Under the pieces are notes generated by a model. It had not been told where the DNA came from. It was given only the letters and a program-made list of their open reading frames with translations, and did no database searches. The position numbers and the translations under genes were made by a program. Of a DNA stretch of 64,000 nt, positions 32,421-44,987 are shown piece after piece. Position 1 is the first letter of the stretch. Each line of letters starts with the position of its first letter. The DNA lies in NCBI RefSeq assembly GCF_963082655.1, contig NC_081552.1:94897582-94961581 (forward strand). Reading direction: 5' to 3'. This stretch comes from Stomoxys calcitrans (taxonomy: Eukaryota > Arthropoda > Insecta > Diptera > Muscidae).

Positions 32421-34541
32421 ATAAGATCGTCCACTTGAGACCAATGATCTGGTGGTCCTACCGGATGCACTTCTGATATCGATGACTTCATACGTCAGGT
32501 CATCTCTGTTGTTGTGTCATACGTCAGGTCGTCTCTGTTGTGCTTCCTGACCATTTTGGCGTAAGAGGGAGGCTCCTTACCTCATTCATCTTCCCCTTCC
32601 CAGACGGGTGTGGCGTCCTTTTGGAAGTCACAGTCCTCCAAGAAGACTAAGGGGCCGTGCGCGGTTCCTTCGTAGCTTTTCCGGCTTTGTTTTCCTCCGT
32701 AGGATACTGTTTGGAGTCTCCATTTTGGGAGGGCTGGCCTATATATGGATATATTCACTCCAAATTTTAACAAATGTCGAGAACTTCGTTTTAAAGATTA
32801 CAAGATTAGCGCAATGTTACTCAAACTCGGTCGAACATATTTATGGGAGCTATATCCATATATGAAACTCAACATTAATTTAAGGAACCGTATCTATCTG
32901 TTAACAAATGGCCACATTGTTGAAATATTACTCAAAACCGGTCGAGCATGTATGTGGGAGATGGTATGTACATATAATTGCTATAGGCAAAATAAAGCCA
33001 TTTGTGAGGATTATCGTATGAAAATTCTTCTGTACTTTGTACACGGGTTAATATAGATAGACAGACGGAGAGATACACAGACCGTTGGACAATGTCCAAT
33101 AGTGCCCTGGGAATTGATTACATATAATGGATGGAAAAATTTGGTTCACATGAATGGAAGAGTGGATCAAGTTAAAATATTGATAAATTCTGTAATGAAA
33201 TTTTACTTCCCTCTGGGGATAGGTTAATTAGCACGTCATTTATTTAATGACTAGGGAATACGCTATTTCATTAAGGATCAATTTTCTCTATTAGATTATC
33301 CCAAATACACGAAATTGATCTTCACCAATTCCAGATCCAAAAATTTTATGGACGTAACTCAAGCAAAAACGCTATACATTATTGAAAAGGGATTGCGAAG
33401 ACTCAGCGGCGAAAATTGAATCTTTACAATAAAATATCCCAATTAGTTTTAATACATCGCCAAAAGTCACGTTCATTCTCCTAAGCTCTTTTTTCTATTA
33501 ACTTGATCATAAAATTAATTATTTTTTTAGTTTTTTCTTATAATTAAATTATATTTCAAAATACTTATGCCACCCAACATTTTGTTACTTAAATATAAAG
33601 TTTAAAATGTATGACGACTTTAAGTCATACAAGGAAATTTTAATTTTCTTTATATTTATACACAGTGTATATATATCGAATCACAAATTCTGACTCGACT
33701 TATTACAAATGCACTATTTTATAGTACCCTGTTCCACAAAAGTGGTGTAGGTTATAAAAATCTTAACCCCACTGTTGAGGTTTATAGAGAGGAAATAGGG
33801 ACGAAAGCTGCAGTGAGCGGAATGAAATATAGATGATGCTTTGTACCGATGTCCGTAGTGATTGTGGACTATATGTGCGGGGGCTAGTCGTTGGAATGAA
33901 CTTCGCAGCAAAGGGGCGTTATTGACAGATTAACCAGACACGATTAAAGGATGGAAGTCTCTGCCAGACATTACATCTCGTGCAAGAGAGGTTACAGACA
34001 ATGATTAGTAAACAAAAAAAGAGTGTGGGAATTTGATTTCAAATGTTTATTGGGCTGAGTTTAAATGCTCACCGTTGTAATGGTTTGAAGTAAGTGGTTT
34101 AAGTTCTTTTTCTCGACTTGCTAAGAAATATCTTTACATAAGATGGATAATTCACAATAATGGCCTTAAAACTATAGTCATTATTAAAGGAAGTATCACA
34201 AGAATGTAGTTAATAGAAATTTTGAAGGTAAGTCTAAACTCGCGAGTTTAGAACACCAATATGAAATATTCAACGAGTGGCGCCTGAAACAACTTTGCAA
34301 AATAAATATTTCATGGATTCGTGTTCGGGATCATATATTAAAAATTTGCAATTGAAAGAATTTGTGAGTTAAAACGTTTGAAATCCGACGAATTATATTC
34401 TTAGAGCTTTTTCCCACTCAAACTGAACGTTAAAATTTCAAACTTGTACGTTATGGTCAGACATGATTCACATTTTACTCATTGCAATGTGATGCTTTTG
34501 AAATTGCAAAAGGTGGAAGAAATTGTTCCTTCGGTACTTAC
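32421..34541. other. Mostly unrecognised; short HINE-like scraps
   Basis: The phrase CATACGTCAGGTC is directly repeated at 32488 and 32519. At 32720-33100 there are decayed HINE-like phrases (TATGGGAGCTATATCCATAT, GATAGACAGACGGAG). At 33720-33760 CCCTGTTCCACAAAAGTGG recalls the hairpin end of the third DINE-like family. Otherwise I see nothing. It could be intron of the gene whose exon follows. Confidence 0.4.
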
Positions 34542-34870
34542 CATCACACCACAATGTGGCTGATATACATGCATCAATTTCAGGACATTTATATTCACAG
34601 TCTGACTCTTTTGGATAGAATCCAAAATCACTTAGCGTATCGTTGCCACTGGTGCCTGTTGTGGTTATCACACCGACACCCGGACCAGACGCAGCGCTGC
34701 CTGATACTCCAGTACCGGCACCAGCCCCACCCACTGTGCTGGTCGTTGTTGCATTGCTTTGCAAATCAAATTGTTGTAATAATGCATTTTTCGTGCGATA
34801 GATCTCCAGCCAAGTGAAGGCAATATCTCCGGGTTCCTTCAATATGGGCTCCAGCACCAAGCTGACCGGC
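34542..34870 (-). CDS. Host gene exon: CUB-like tail, Gly/Ala/Thr linker and start of an LDLa repeat
   Basis: On the minus strand the frame runs from a splice acceptor (a pyrimidine-rich stretch ending TGCTCTGTTGCAG at 34871) to a donor (GATG|GTAAGT at 34541). That gives a 329-bp exon. It encodes RPVSLVLEPILKEPGDIAFT and WLEIYRTKN, which may be the last strands of a CUB domain. A low-complexity linker rich in Gly, Ala, Ser, Thr and Val follows. Then SDCEYKCPEIDACISATLWC with DG is the first half of an LDL-receptor class A repeat (Cys spacing C-x3-C-x6-C-x6-C). The exon ends in the LDLa repeat after the first base of a Gly codon. Such CUB-LDLa proteins are usually secreted or single-pass membrane proteins. 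I cannot name the gene. No other exon is visible in the window. Confidence 0.7.
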
Positions 34871-36466
34871 CTGCAACAGAGCAAAAAGAAAAACATTTAG
34901 AATTTTCGGCCGGCAAAAAATCAATCAATTATAGAACATGTTATCGAGAATAATTCTAATATGAATTTTTGGAACATTTGAGTGTTGTTCATACGTTTTT
35001 AATAATAAAACCTTTGCTCAGCCTGAACCGAGTCGTATCCTAATAGAAATGACTACCAATGCATGATGACTATCGAAACAAAAGAACAGATTCGTTGTTA
35101 TGCTTTTAACTTTTTTTTTTTATGAAACAATATTTTTGGTTTGTTAAAAACTTTTAATAAGATTTTTTTCCCTTCTTGCCATTGTAGTTTCGCTTTTCTT
35201 TTTTTTTGCCTTTTTTGCTAAAAGAGACTTCTAGCAAGACCTAAATGAGGAGAGAAGTGAAGATAGTGTTTTAAGGGCAAGTAAAGTTTTAAACTAAAAA
35301 TCAAACTTAATTTTTGTACCAAAATTGGATTGGATTTGTGGATGCCGACTCATTTATATTACTTCTTAATGGTGCCATAGGAATTGTGTAAACGTTATAA
35401 AAGTCGTCCATTTGTTATTGGAACAAGCAATCAATGAAGAAATATTGAGAAATCTAAATAGTAGTCGTATTTTATTTTCTAATACATGATGCATAAAGAT
35501 TCTTGGTATAAGGTATTATGCCTTTACAAAAGAGGAAAACCAAATAAGCCTTATATAAGGGTTGGTCACATTTTTAATCAACAAAACGTTCATAAAAATC
35601 GGAATCTACGAAGAATTCTGGAAATAAATTCAGAACTTTTGAACGGGAAGATATATCTTCATGAAACTTAACATTGTCATTGTTGAGGTGTTTACTAATT
35701 GGTGTACAAATTTGGACCCTAGCAATGACTAATCCACTGGGCTTGAAAGCTGGCCACATCGGACATGTCAAATTTTAAGTTGCATGCCAAACACTCATTT
35801 AAGGGCCGATCGACTTGATTATTTTTTTAAAAGATATAATTCGTAAACCCCCACAAAATCGTGTAACAAATTCTGGAAATGTCGTTCTTATTCGTTGGTA
35901 TTTTAAAAACTGTGGGACAATTTTTATACCGATTGTCAATTATATTACACCGTTTTGCATACTTATTACCTCAATATTGACTATATTAAGTTTTGTGTAC
36001 ATATCTCAACCCTTAAAAAGTTTCAGAATTATTTATCGTAGATAATTTTGAAACCTACAACCCTATTCAGTGCTTAACTACCTAATTCAACCCTATTCAG
36101 TGCTTGGTATGATTTTTTTTCGATTTATCACCGCTACAGTGAGATATGAGAAATAACTCGCTGAACACTGAGTCATATGAAAGCGTGTCGCTGTCATTTT
36201 CAAAACCAATCGCACAAATCGTTACTGTGTCCGTCTCATGTAAAAAAAACTACGCGCGTGTGTGTGTTTAATCCACCACGCTGCCTTTGCATGAAAGCAG
36301 ACGATAAGAAAAATACTTTGTCTGAAGCAAAATGTATCCGAACACAACGTACAACATGCACTCTCTGAATCTGAATCAATCTCCCTTTTTGCATTCACTC
36401 ATCTCGTTGTCTTCGTGTCTCGTTATCTGTTGAACTGAGTTCTCAATTGTCTCATACAATGTTGTA
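34871..36466. other. No recognised feature; possible intron
   Basis: AT-rich with poly-T runs near 35110-35215. It lies upstream of the host exon on its strand, so intron is a fair guess. No element recognised. Confidence 0.4.
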
Positions 36467-36660
36467 TTTTTATACCCCCCACCATAGGATGGGGGGTATA
36501 CTAATTTCGTCATTCCGTTTGTAACACCTCGAATCGTCATAACATTTTAACTCGTCATGTCATTTTAACTCGATCTAGCCATGTCCGTCCTTCTGTCTGT
36601 CGAAAGCACGCAAACATTCGAAGGAGCAAATCTAGGCGCTTGCAATTTCGCACAAATATA
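36467..36660 (+). mobile_element. HINE/mini-me terminal fragment
   Basis: TTTTTATACCCCCCACCATA hairpin arm, then directly CATGTCCGTCCTTCTGTCTG and GAAAGCACGC. The (TA)n core is deleted, and ACTCGTCATGTCATTTTAACT is a small local duplication. The copy stops before the body. Confidence 0.75.
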
Positions 36661-36696
36661 TCTTTCTAGCTGAACCGCGCCCATTCCGCTGCGCCT

Positions 36697-38177
36697 TTTT
36701 ATACCCTCCACCATAAGATGGGGGGGTATACTAATTTCGTCATTCTGTTTGTAACTACTCGAAATATTCGTCTGAGACCCCATAAAGTATATATATTCTT
36801 GATCGTCGTGACATTTTATGTCGATCTAGCCATGTCCGTCCGTCTGTCCGTCCGTCCGTCCGTCCGTCCGTCTGTCTGTCGAAAGCACGCTAACTTCCGA
36901 AGGAGTTAAGCTAGCCACTTGAAATTTTGCACAAATACTTCTTATTAGTGTAGGTCGGTTGGTATTGTAAATGGGCCATATCGGTCCATGTTTTGATATA
37001 GCTGCCATATAAACCGATCTTGGGTCTTGACTTCTTGAGCCTCTAGAGTGCGCAATTCTTATCCGATTGGGATGAAATTTTGCACGACGTGTTTTGTTAT
37101 GATATCCAACAACTGTGCCAAGTATGGTTTAAATCGGACCATAACCTGATATAGCTGCCATATAAACCCATCTTGGGTCTTGACTTCTTAAGCCTCTAGA
37201 GTGCGCAATTCTTATCCGATTGAAATGAAATTTTGCACGACGTGGTTTGTTATGATATCCAACAACTGTGCCAAGTATGGTTCAAATCGGTCCATAACCT
37301 GATATAGCTGCCATATAAACCGATCTGGGGTCTTGACTTCTTGAGCCTCTAGAGTGCGCAATTCGTATCCGATTGGAATGAAATTTTGCACGACATGTTT
37401 TGTTATGATATCCAACAACTGTGCCAAGTATGGTTCAAATCGGTCCATAACCTTATTTAGCTGTCATATAAACCGATCTTGGGTCTTGACTTCTTGAGCC
37501 TCTAGAGGGCGCAATTCTTATCCAATTTGAATGAATTTTGGCACGTAGTATTTTGTTATACTATCCAACAACTGTGCCAAATATGGTTCAAATCGGTTCA
37601 TAACCTGATATAGCTGTTATATAAACAGATCTGGGGACTTGACTTCTTGAGCTTCTAGAGGGCTCAATTTCTATCCGATTTGGCTGTAATTTCGCAAGAC
37701 GTTTTTTATTGTTACTTTTAACAACTATGTCAAATAAAGTACAAGTCGGTTCATAACCTGATATAGCTGCCATATAAACCGATCTGGGATCTTGACATCT
37801 TGAGCCTCTAGAGGTCGCAATTATTATCCGATTTGCCTGAAATTTTGTACGACGGATTCTCTCATGACCATCAACATACGTGTTTATTATGGTCTGAATC
37901 GGTCTATAGGCCGATACAGCTCCCACAGCTCTTGAGCCCACAAAGGGCGCAATTCTTATTCGAATTGGCTGACATTTTACACAGGTCTCCAACATATAAT
38001 TTAATTGTGGTCCAAACCGGACCATATCTTGATATCGCTCTAATAGCAGAGCAAATCTTTTCTTATATCCTTTTTTTGCCTAAGAAGAGATACCGGGAAA
38101 AGAACTCGACAAATGCGATCCATGGTGGAGGGTATATAAGATTCGGCCCGGCCGAACTTAGCACGCTTTTACTTGTT
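36697..38177 (+). mobile_element. HINE/mini-me element, A subfamily, with 153-bp tandem units
   Basis: Complete copy: TTTTTATACCCTCCACCATA, core, an expanded (GTCC)n tract, then tandem body units and the end GGCCCGGCCGAACTTAGCAC through ACTTGTT. The phrase AACTGTGCCAA starts at 37111, 37264, 37417 and 37570, exactly 153 bp apart. It is inserted next to AGCTGAACCGCGCCCATTCC, a fragment of the repeat class seen at 7540 and 38515. Confidence 0.9.
36835..36880 (+). repeat. (GTCY)n microsatellite in HINE
   Basis: A run of GTCC and GTCT tetramers. This is the variable tract expected downstream of the mini-me core. Confidence 0.9.
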
Positions 38178-38242
38178 TAACTCTCTAATATCTTTTAAGG
38201 GTGGGGACACTTCGCCCTGAATGCTGATATCGAATTCGTACC

Positions 38243-38512
38243 ATTGTAGCCTATGACGCTGAACGCGTTCGAGTCCTGGCGAGAACATCGAACAAAGCTA
38301 TGTTTATCTCTCTTAATGTTGGCGACATTTACGAGGTACAATGCCATGCATGGTTATTTAAAAAATGTTCCCCTAAGTGGTGTCGCACTGCGGAACGCCG
38401 TTCGGACAGGCTATAAAAAAGGTCCCTTATCATTGAGTTTAAACTTGAATTAGAAAGCACTCATTGGTGTGTGAGAATTTGCCCCTTCTCGGTTTCTGGT
38501 GGTAATGTTCTT
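38243..38512 (+). mobile_element. SINE copy with damaged head
   Basis: Recognisable B-box region CGTTCGAGTCCTGGCGAGAA and body (CATTTACGAGGTACAATGCC, GGAACGCCGTTCGGACAGGC, CCCTTATCATTGAGTTTAAA). The A-box part is reduced to CCTATGACGCTGAACG. The tail fades at TTTGCCCCTTCTCGG. Confidence 0.7.
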
Positions 38513-38514
38513 CT

Positions 38515-39945
38515 AAGGGTAATGTTCTCATTAGGGATGGCACCTCAGATATTTCGACTCAAATATGGATATCAAATTCGTGCTGCACTTCTAAAATCCT
38601 TTAATTTGAGCCCCATATTGCCATGTCCTGTAAATATGACCCGTTCGGAGGGTGGGGCTGGTTCGGCCACCTGCACTTTCCACTGAAAATGGATATCAAT
38701 TTCTTTCTTTATTCCCAACAGAAATGAAGTTCAGTTTAGGGGGTGCTTTAGGGCGTACACCAAAACGCTTGGTTTCAAAATTGGATATCAAATTCGTTTT
38801 CTATTCTCAAGTACCTTTCATTTGAGTCCCATATTGTCGTAATGGGTCAAATAACCCATTTGACGTATCATTAGGAGGAAAAGCGCCACCTAGATTTGAA
38901 CGCAAATTTTTATGTTATATTCGTAATCTACTCCTTAATACCTTTCATTTGAGTCCCATATAGCCATGGTCGGCTAATATGCCCATTAGGGGGTATTAGG
39001 GATGGGCGACCTCCCATTACTTGGATCGAATGTTTTATGCCTTATTTTTAATCTACTGCCTAATACTTTTAATTTGAGTCCCATATTGACATGAACTTCG
39101 AATTTATCTGTTTAGAGGAGTTTTGGGGTTGGGGGCGCGCTAGGTACTTGGACCCAAATTTTAATACCATATTCGTTTTCTGGTCCCCAATACCTTTCAT
39201 TTGATACCCTTATTGTGCCCATCGGACCATTTTTTGATATGGGTGGCATTTTTGGCGGGACCCTCTATACTTCGACCTGATTTTGTATGCCAGATTCGAA
39301 ATCTACTCCCGAATACCTTTCATTTGAGGCCCATACTGAAATGAACGTCCAATATGTCTGTTTTGGGGAGTTTTGGAGTTGGGGCGGCCCGATTGATACT
39401 TAGACTCAAATTTTAATACCGTATTCGTATTTTACTCTTCAATACCTTTCATTTGATACCTTTATTGTCCCGATGGTCAACTTTTGATTTTGGGTTGTGT
39501 TTTTTGCATAAGCGGGAGGGTCCGTCCCCCTTGCGATATCGACAAATTATATAACCTATGTTTCCTTCCAGACCAACCTACACAATAAATTGCGAAAATT
39601 TCGAGAAAATCGGTTCTGCCCGTTTTTCAGTCTATACAGAACAAACAAACAAACCGAATTCCATACATTCGTGATTGGCTAATGTGCCCATTTTGGGAGT
39701 TTCTGTGGGTGTGGGGTGACGACCTATACTTCAACATGAATTTGATTGCCAGATTCGTTATCTACTCCCGCATACTTTTCATTTGATACCCATATTGTCC
39801 TTATCGGTCCGCTTTTAATTTTGGGTAGTACTTTTGGTGTAAGGGGGAGGGTCCTTCCCACTTCTGATATCAAAAAATTATAAAGCCTATGTATCCTTCC
39901 AGAACGACCTACACAATCTGTGAAAATTTCAAGGTAGTTAGTTCA
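38515..39945. repeat. Interspersed repeat with ~120-bp degenerate units (second copy)
   Basis: Same class as 7540-8660. Units contain GATATCAAATTCGTTTTCTA, AATACCTTTCATTTGAGTCC and CCATATTG, followed by G-rich stretches such as GTTGGGGGCGC. About nine or ten units are visible. A phrase CAGTCTATACAGAACAAAC with a short CAAAC run near 39655 marks an internal end, after which units resume, so two copies may be joined here. Confidence 0.65.
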
Positions 39946-40406
39946 GTTGGTTCCATAACCTAATGTAGCTGCCATATGTACAGATCTTATATCTTGACTT
40001 CTTGAGCCAATAGAGGACGCAATTCTTATTCGATTTTGCTGAAATTTTGTACAACGTCTTCTCCCATGACCTTCAAGATACGTGTCCAATTTGGTCTTAA
40101 TCGTCCTCTAGCCTCATGCAGCTCCCACATAAACCGAACTCCCTATTATGCTTATTTATCTCCTACAAGGCGCGATTCTTAGCCGAATGGACTGTAATAT
40201 AACCCAATGACCTCTACTATCGTCTTCAACATTCAATTCACTTATGGTCCGAATTGGACTATGACTTGATATATCTCCAAAAGCATATCAATTCTTATCC
40301 TTTATTCTTAGTTTGCCTAAAAAGCGCAAAGAGCTCGACAAATGCGATCCATGGTGGAGGGTATAAAATATTCGGCCTGGCCGAACTTAGCACGCGCTTA
40401 CTTGTT
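39946..40406 (+). mobile_element. HINE/mini-me element, 3' part
   Basis: Body units with GCTGCCATATGTACAGATC and TCTTGACTTCTTGAGCCAAT, then GATCCATGGTGGAGGGTATA and the end GGCCTGGCCGAACTTAGCAC through ACTTGTT. The core half is missing. Confidence 0.75.
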
Positions 40407-41475
40407 AAATTTAGTTCTTGGAATACTCTACGGATGTTAATGTGTTTTGGAAGCAGAATGAATGGTCTTGTTCAGGCCTTTGGTCCACACAAATTGACCC
40501 GCCCTAATGACGATATGCTTATAACTGTTTTTCTCGCTAAACCCTAAAATTTCATGACATAGTTATTGTTTCTGCAAGGGGAAGTTATATGTTTTACTCG
40601 TTTGTAAACAGAGTAAAGTGCGACTAGATATTAGTAACCTCGGGTCGTTCATTACATAATATTTCCAAACTTGGTTGCAGTGCAGGAGCCTCCCTAGCGT
40701 ATTGAAACTTTGCGAACGTTCAGGCGACCTCGAAGAAGAGTGGGACTCATAAGTCTAAGAATTGCAGACCAATATATAATGATCTAGGCATTTCAAGACT
40801 ATGGTGGTGGTGAACCATTATCTTGTGAGAGACTTAAAGTCTCTCTTCGAGATGACATTTTTGTCGGAACGGTGAAGTTGCTCTATACATCAGTTTGGTG
40901 TGAATAAGGTCGAGGCTCTGCATACCCAAGCCATTTAATGGTGTTTAGCATGTTGCACTTACATCAAACTTGACGCTATTGCTATCGCTTATAACTTCGT
41001 TCGATTTATATGGAGCTTTCTTATATATCCCACTATAAGAATTCATGGAAAATCTTGAGGGTCTGACTATAATCGATTTGTTTGCAGATGGCAGCAACCT
41101 TTCCATAAACCGAGTCTTCAAAAGATTGAAGACAAGGGCAAATTATAGACGAGACACTCTGTCAGGATTTACTGGCCATTTCTGGAACTTCATGATCGTT
41201 ATTGAAATTAATGGACCGTGTCCAAAGGAGTAAGATGGTGTTTTCGGGAAATAGTAAGTTATCTAGCTTAACAGGTTTTTCTGAGAATCGTAGGAATTTG
41301 GATTGTGGGTGGCAATACTATCGATACTTCCATGGTGCATGTTGCTTAGACAATAGTCTTAAGGTAAGAACAACCATCTTTCTTGCATTAATTTTTAAAA
41401 GCCACTGCTCCTTCCTCCGGGAATAAAATAAGTTTGATTTTTTATCTGAGATGTAAATATTAAAAGCCAAACTCA
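40407..41475. other. No recognised feature
   Basis: About 1.07 kb in which I recognise neither genes nor known repeats. The inverted phrase GAGAGACTTAAAGTCTCTC at 40829-40847 could form a small hairpin. Confidence 0.35.
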
Positions 41476-41830
41476 GCCAAATCGGATACAAATATTCGAA
41501 ATTGTCATATGGACAGCCTGATGTACAACTCTTAAAACCTGCAACTCAAGGATTGAAATCTTTCAATATAACTTCTTGAGCTCCTAAAGACATACACCAA
41601 AGAACTCATTATCTTGAAAGCCTTGAAAGCCCCTATAAATGTGTAGAAAAATTTTCCCTGATCAGATCAACAGATAAACAGTTGTGGACTTATTTCCTTT
41701 GGCCCACAGAACACTAAGTGCAAAATTTCAGCAAAATCAGACAATAATTGCGGCTTCTAGGGACTCAAGACGTCAATGGGAGCTATACCATCTAAAAACA
41801 TCTATGGGAGCTATACAATCTAAAAACAGA
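41476..41830. repeat. Decayed HINE-like fragments
   Basis: Scattered phrases: CAGCCAAATCGGATACAAAT, TAACTTCTTGAGCTCC, TCAGACAATAATTGCGGCTT and ATGGGAGCTATACCATCT, the last repeated at 41781 and 41806. No ends are visible. Part (GGCCCACAGAACACT with GATCAACAGATAAACAGTTG) also recalls the outer part of the Transib repeat. Confidence 0.45.
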
Positions 41831-41999
41831 AACATCAACAAGAAATAACTGAACTGATTACCCCCAGATGGCGACCTGTGGATTCAAAACACGGTTTATG
41901 AATGGAAGATGGAACGTCAGAACTCCCAGCGACAGCAAAGTGGTTCATGTGACCATCTATCATTTGTTGCCCTTTGCCTGATCCTAAAGACTGATCCTA

Positions 42000-42165
42000 G
42001 CGACATGTAAGCTAAGCTGGAAACTACCTTACGCATTCCAGGGGAACTGTTTCAGTCTCACAAGATCGTTCTCAGCGATATCTGTGTGGCCCGGCACCAA
42101 GAGCAGATGCATTTTGAACTGTACAATCATCTCTTTGAGTGATCTGCGGCAGTTCGGTTTTTTAA
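42000..42165 (-). pseudogene. Non-LTR RNase H-domain fragment
   Basis: The minus strand reads CRRSLKEMIVQFKMHLLLVP, then GHTDIAENDLVRL. This is the WVPGH.DI.GN region of a non-LTR RNase H domain. It could be the downstream end of the minus-strand element at 44078-44910, separated from it by the two DINE-like insertions between 42538 and 43979. Confidence 0.55.
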
Positions 42166-42537
42166 TTCAGAAAAATTGGCACTACGAAATAACCCCAAAG
42201 CAAAAATGAAATAACACCTGAGGAAATAATCCCCAACATAAAGAAATAGACCCTAAATCAAAATAATGAAGTAAACATAAAATTTTAGAAGACAAAAAAA
42301 ATTTATTTTCGACAATAATTTTTCGCCTGTGGCGCTCAATACTTCCACACACTCCCTCCAAATTTTCTCCTATGTATCCTTCAGTATCTGCATTAAAATA
42401 GCATATATTTTTTTTTTTTAAATTTTGTATGCTTAATTTTAGTTTCATTTAACTTTAATTAAGTATTCTTAAATCATCATTTGAAATCATTAAAAAAAAC
42501 AAGAATTTTTAATTTTTCCACAGAGCACTCATAATAA
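42166..42537. other. No recognised feature
   Basis: Very AT-rich with poly-T near 42410. A Lys-rich antisense open frame here has no motif. Confidence 0.35.
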
Positions 42538-43230
42538 ATTTGTATACCCTTCGCCACCACTGTGGTACAGAGTATTATAACTTAGTGCATTTGCTTGTAA
42601 CACCCAGAAGGAAGACCCATTGATTAGTATACCGATCGACACAGAATCACTTTTGGATTCGATTAAGCTATGTCCGTCTGTACATGTTAATTTGTGTACA
42701 AAGTACAGGTTTCAATTTCAGCCGATCAACTTCAAATTTGGCATAGTCAATTTTTCTCTTGACTCTCGATATTACTGTTGAATTTCAAAGAAATCCGGTC
42801 AGATTTAGATATAGCTCTCAAACATATATCTCGCCCGAATTTCACTCCTTGAGCATCTACAAGCTCATTTATTGACCAGAGCCACTGGAAGTGCATTTAT
42901 TGACCAAACTTGCAAAAATTTCGCACAACGCTTTTCTTAACGACTACCACAATATTTTAGAAGTGTGGTCGATATCAGTTCAGATTTAGATATAGCTCTC
43001 ATGTATATGTTCGTCAGATTTTGGGTAATTTGCTATTATGTTGTCATTTGTCAACCGTAGTTATATTTGCTCGAAATTTGATGCGGATTGTTTAATAACC
43101 CAACTGGAAACATCCGCCGAGGTTACTCAAAATTGGTGCAGATTTAGATATAGCTTCCACTTTGTACTTATAGGTTAGGTGTAGCGTATTACACAGCGGC
43201 ACCGCGCGACTTTTGCCTTTCCTTACTGGT
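42538..43230 (+). mobile_element. Third DINE-like family, copy 1
   Basis: Starts TGTATACCCTTCGCCACCAC with the hairpin partner TGTGGTACAGAG, then TTGTAACACCCAGAAGGAAG, GATTAAGCTATGTCCGTCTG, and body units with TTTAGATATAGCTCTCA. The end GGTTAGGTGTAGCGTATTAC with a degenerate CTTACTGGT is like that of the next copy. The layout (hairpin, GTCY-like stretch, terminal ACTTGTT) mirrors the HINE families but the sequence is distinct. Confidence 0.7.
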
Positions 43231-43483
43231 GTCTTTATAAGCAAATTTTCTGGAATATAATTACCCTTCGCCGGGAATATTTGCTGCTGCCGGCAATGAT
43301 TTCAAATTCCATAATCATTTGTTCTTCACATAAATATTACCCCAATACCTTTTGCTGGACTCGAAACTAAATTAAACCGGTATTTCTTTAAATTTTAAGT
43401 TTTGTAACAACACGAAAAAATGCAAATGTTAACCAAATGAAACAACCTCCCAAAAATATGAAATAATCCCCAAATATGTTATA

Positions 43484-43979
43484 ATACACCACTACTGTGG
43501 TACAGGGTTTTATAACTCAGTGCATTTGGTTGCAACACCCAGAAGGAAGAGAGTTAGACCCATTGATAAGTATACCGATCGACTCAGAATCACTTTCTGC
43601 TTCGATTTAGCTATGTCCGTCTGTCGGTCTATGTTAATTTGTGAACAAAGTACAAGTCGCAATTTTCGACCAATCGTCTTTAAACTTGGCACCGGCATTT
43701 CTTATAGCCAAGAGACTATTTAATTTGGAAAAATTCATTAGGTTCCATATACATATATACCTCCCTATTTGCACACATAGAGCCGTAGTTATTCCAATTT
43801 TTGAGACATTTGCTCGAAATTTTATACGGATGGTTAAAAACTCATCTGAAAACCTTCACTAAAGACCACTAAATTCGGTTAAGAATAAGATATAGGTCCC
43901 AATTTCCACTTATAGGGCAGCTGTAGGGTATTATATAGTCGGCTCCATCCGACTTCTGCTTTTTTTTTTCTTACTTGTT
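43484..43979 (+). mobile_element. Third DINE-like family, copy 2
   Basis: ACACCACTACTGTGGTACAG hairpin, TTGCAACACCCAGAAGGAAG, GCTATGTCCGTCTGTCGGTC, a shorter body, and the end TGTAGGGTATTATATAGTCG with TTCTTACTTGTT. It shares the terminal ACTTGTT with the A and B subfamilies. The same orientation as copy 1, 250 bp away, suggests a former tandem. Confidence 0.75.
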
Positions 43980-44077
43980 GTTTTTTTGAGTTTTTTTCAT
44001 TTCTTTATTGGGCAAGAGTAGCCTGCATTGGACAAGCGTAGCCTTTCTTAGTCTTTCCAAAATGTTGGATTTGAAGT

Positions 44078-44910
44078 TCAATTTCCTGCGCTTTCAGTAA
44101 ACAGAACATTCTCTCTTCCCAATGAGACAGGTGCCGCAGTAGGCAATTTGTGTCTGCTGTTACAAAGGACCACTTCTGTCTTACACGGATTAACGCCTAG
44201 ACCACATTCGGCAGCCCACTTCGCTGTCGCACTTAGACCTACCTGGATTATATCTCTAAAAGTGCTTGGAATATTTCTCGTAAGGTTTTCCTGCATTAGG
44301 AATGACAATGACCTTTGTGTTCATCCATTCCACAGGTATATACGATACGCTGATACAAACAGAGTATATCTTCATAGTAGTTCTAGATGTTGCCCATAAA
44401 TTTTCTGGCTACTGGATATATCCCACCGTAACAGGTTTCGAAGATAGGATCTTCCTAAGTTAAGAGGTTTCAGATGTATCCTCCGTGGAGCTGCAAAATT
44501 CCGCCAGGATTTGTTCTGAGCCTTCCTCAGCTCGCCCTTGCATTTTCTTAGCTTATCCTTTTAGACGTCTCAATTGTGTGGTGCCCTTCGGTTTTCGTTC
44601 TGTTGAAGAGTTTTCTACATCCCTTCCTAAGACCAATTAGTTCTGGGGTCCACCATGGCGGCCGCTGTTTTTCCCTTGGCTTGGCTCTAGAACATGCGGA
44701 CACAAACGAGTCATTCAGTGACTTGACTTGATCCGCTTGACCACTACATCTATGTTCTCCGCAGTTTCCACTTTCTTTTCTGGTCTAGAAGGGATAGTCG
44801 TACAGAATGTGTGCCGAAATTTATCCCAATCCGCCTCACTTCTGCAGTATTTTCTTCATGGCTGAAACTAATATAACGATGATCATAGAAACTGTGGTCA
44901 TCCAACACTT
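44078..44910 (-). pseudogene. Non-LTR retrotransposon reverse transcriptase remnant
   Basis: Minus strand: MVDPRTNWS and KLRKCKGELRKAQNKSWRNF (linker between endonuclease and reverse transcriptase) at about 44660-44490, and LSATAKWAAECGLGVNPCKT with EVVL at 44250-44170. The last is the segment after the YxDD box of jockey-like reverse transcriptases. The core of the enzyme is missing and several stops are present. Confidence 0.65.
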
Positions 44911-44987
44911 CAGAATGTCTATGAAGAATATTTAAACTATAAACGAAATGGCTAGATTATTATACCCCTCATTCTATGGTGGTGGGT

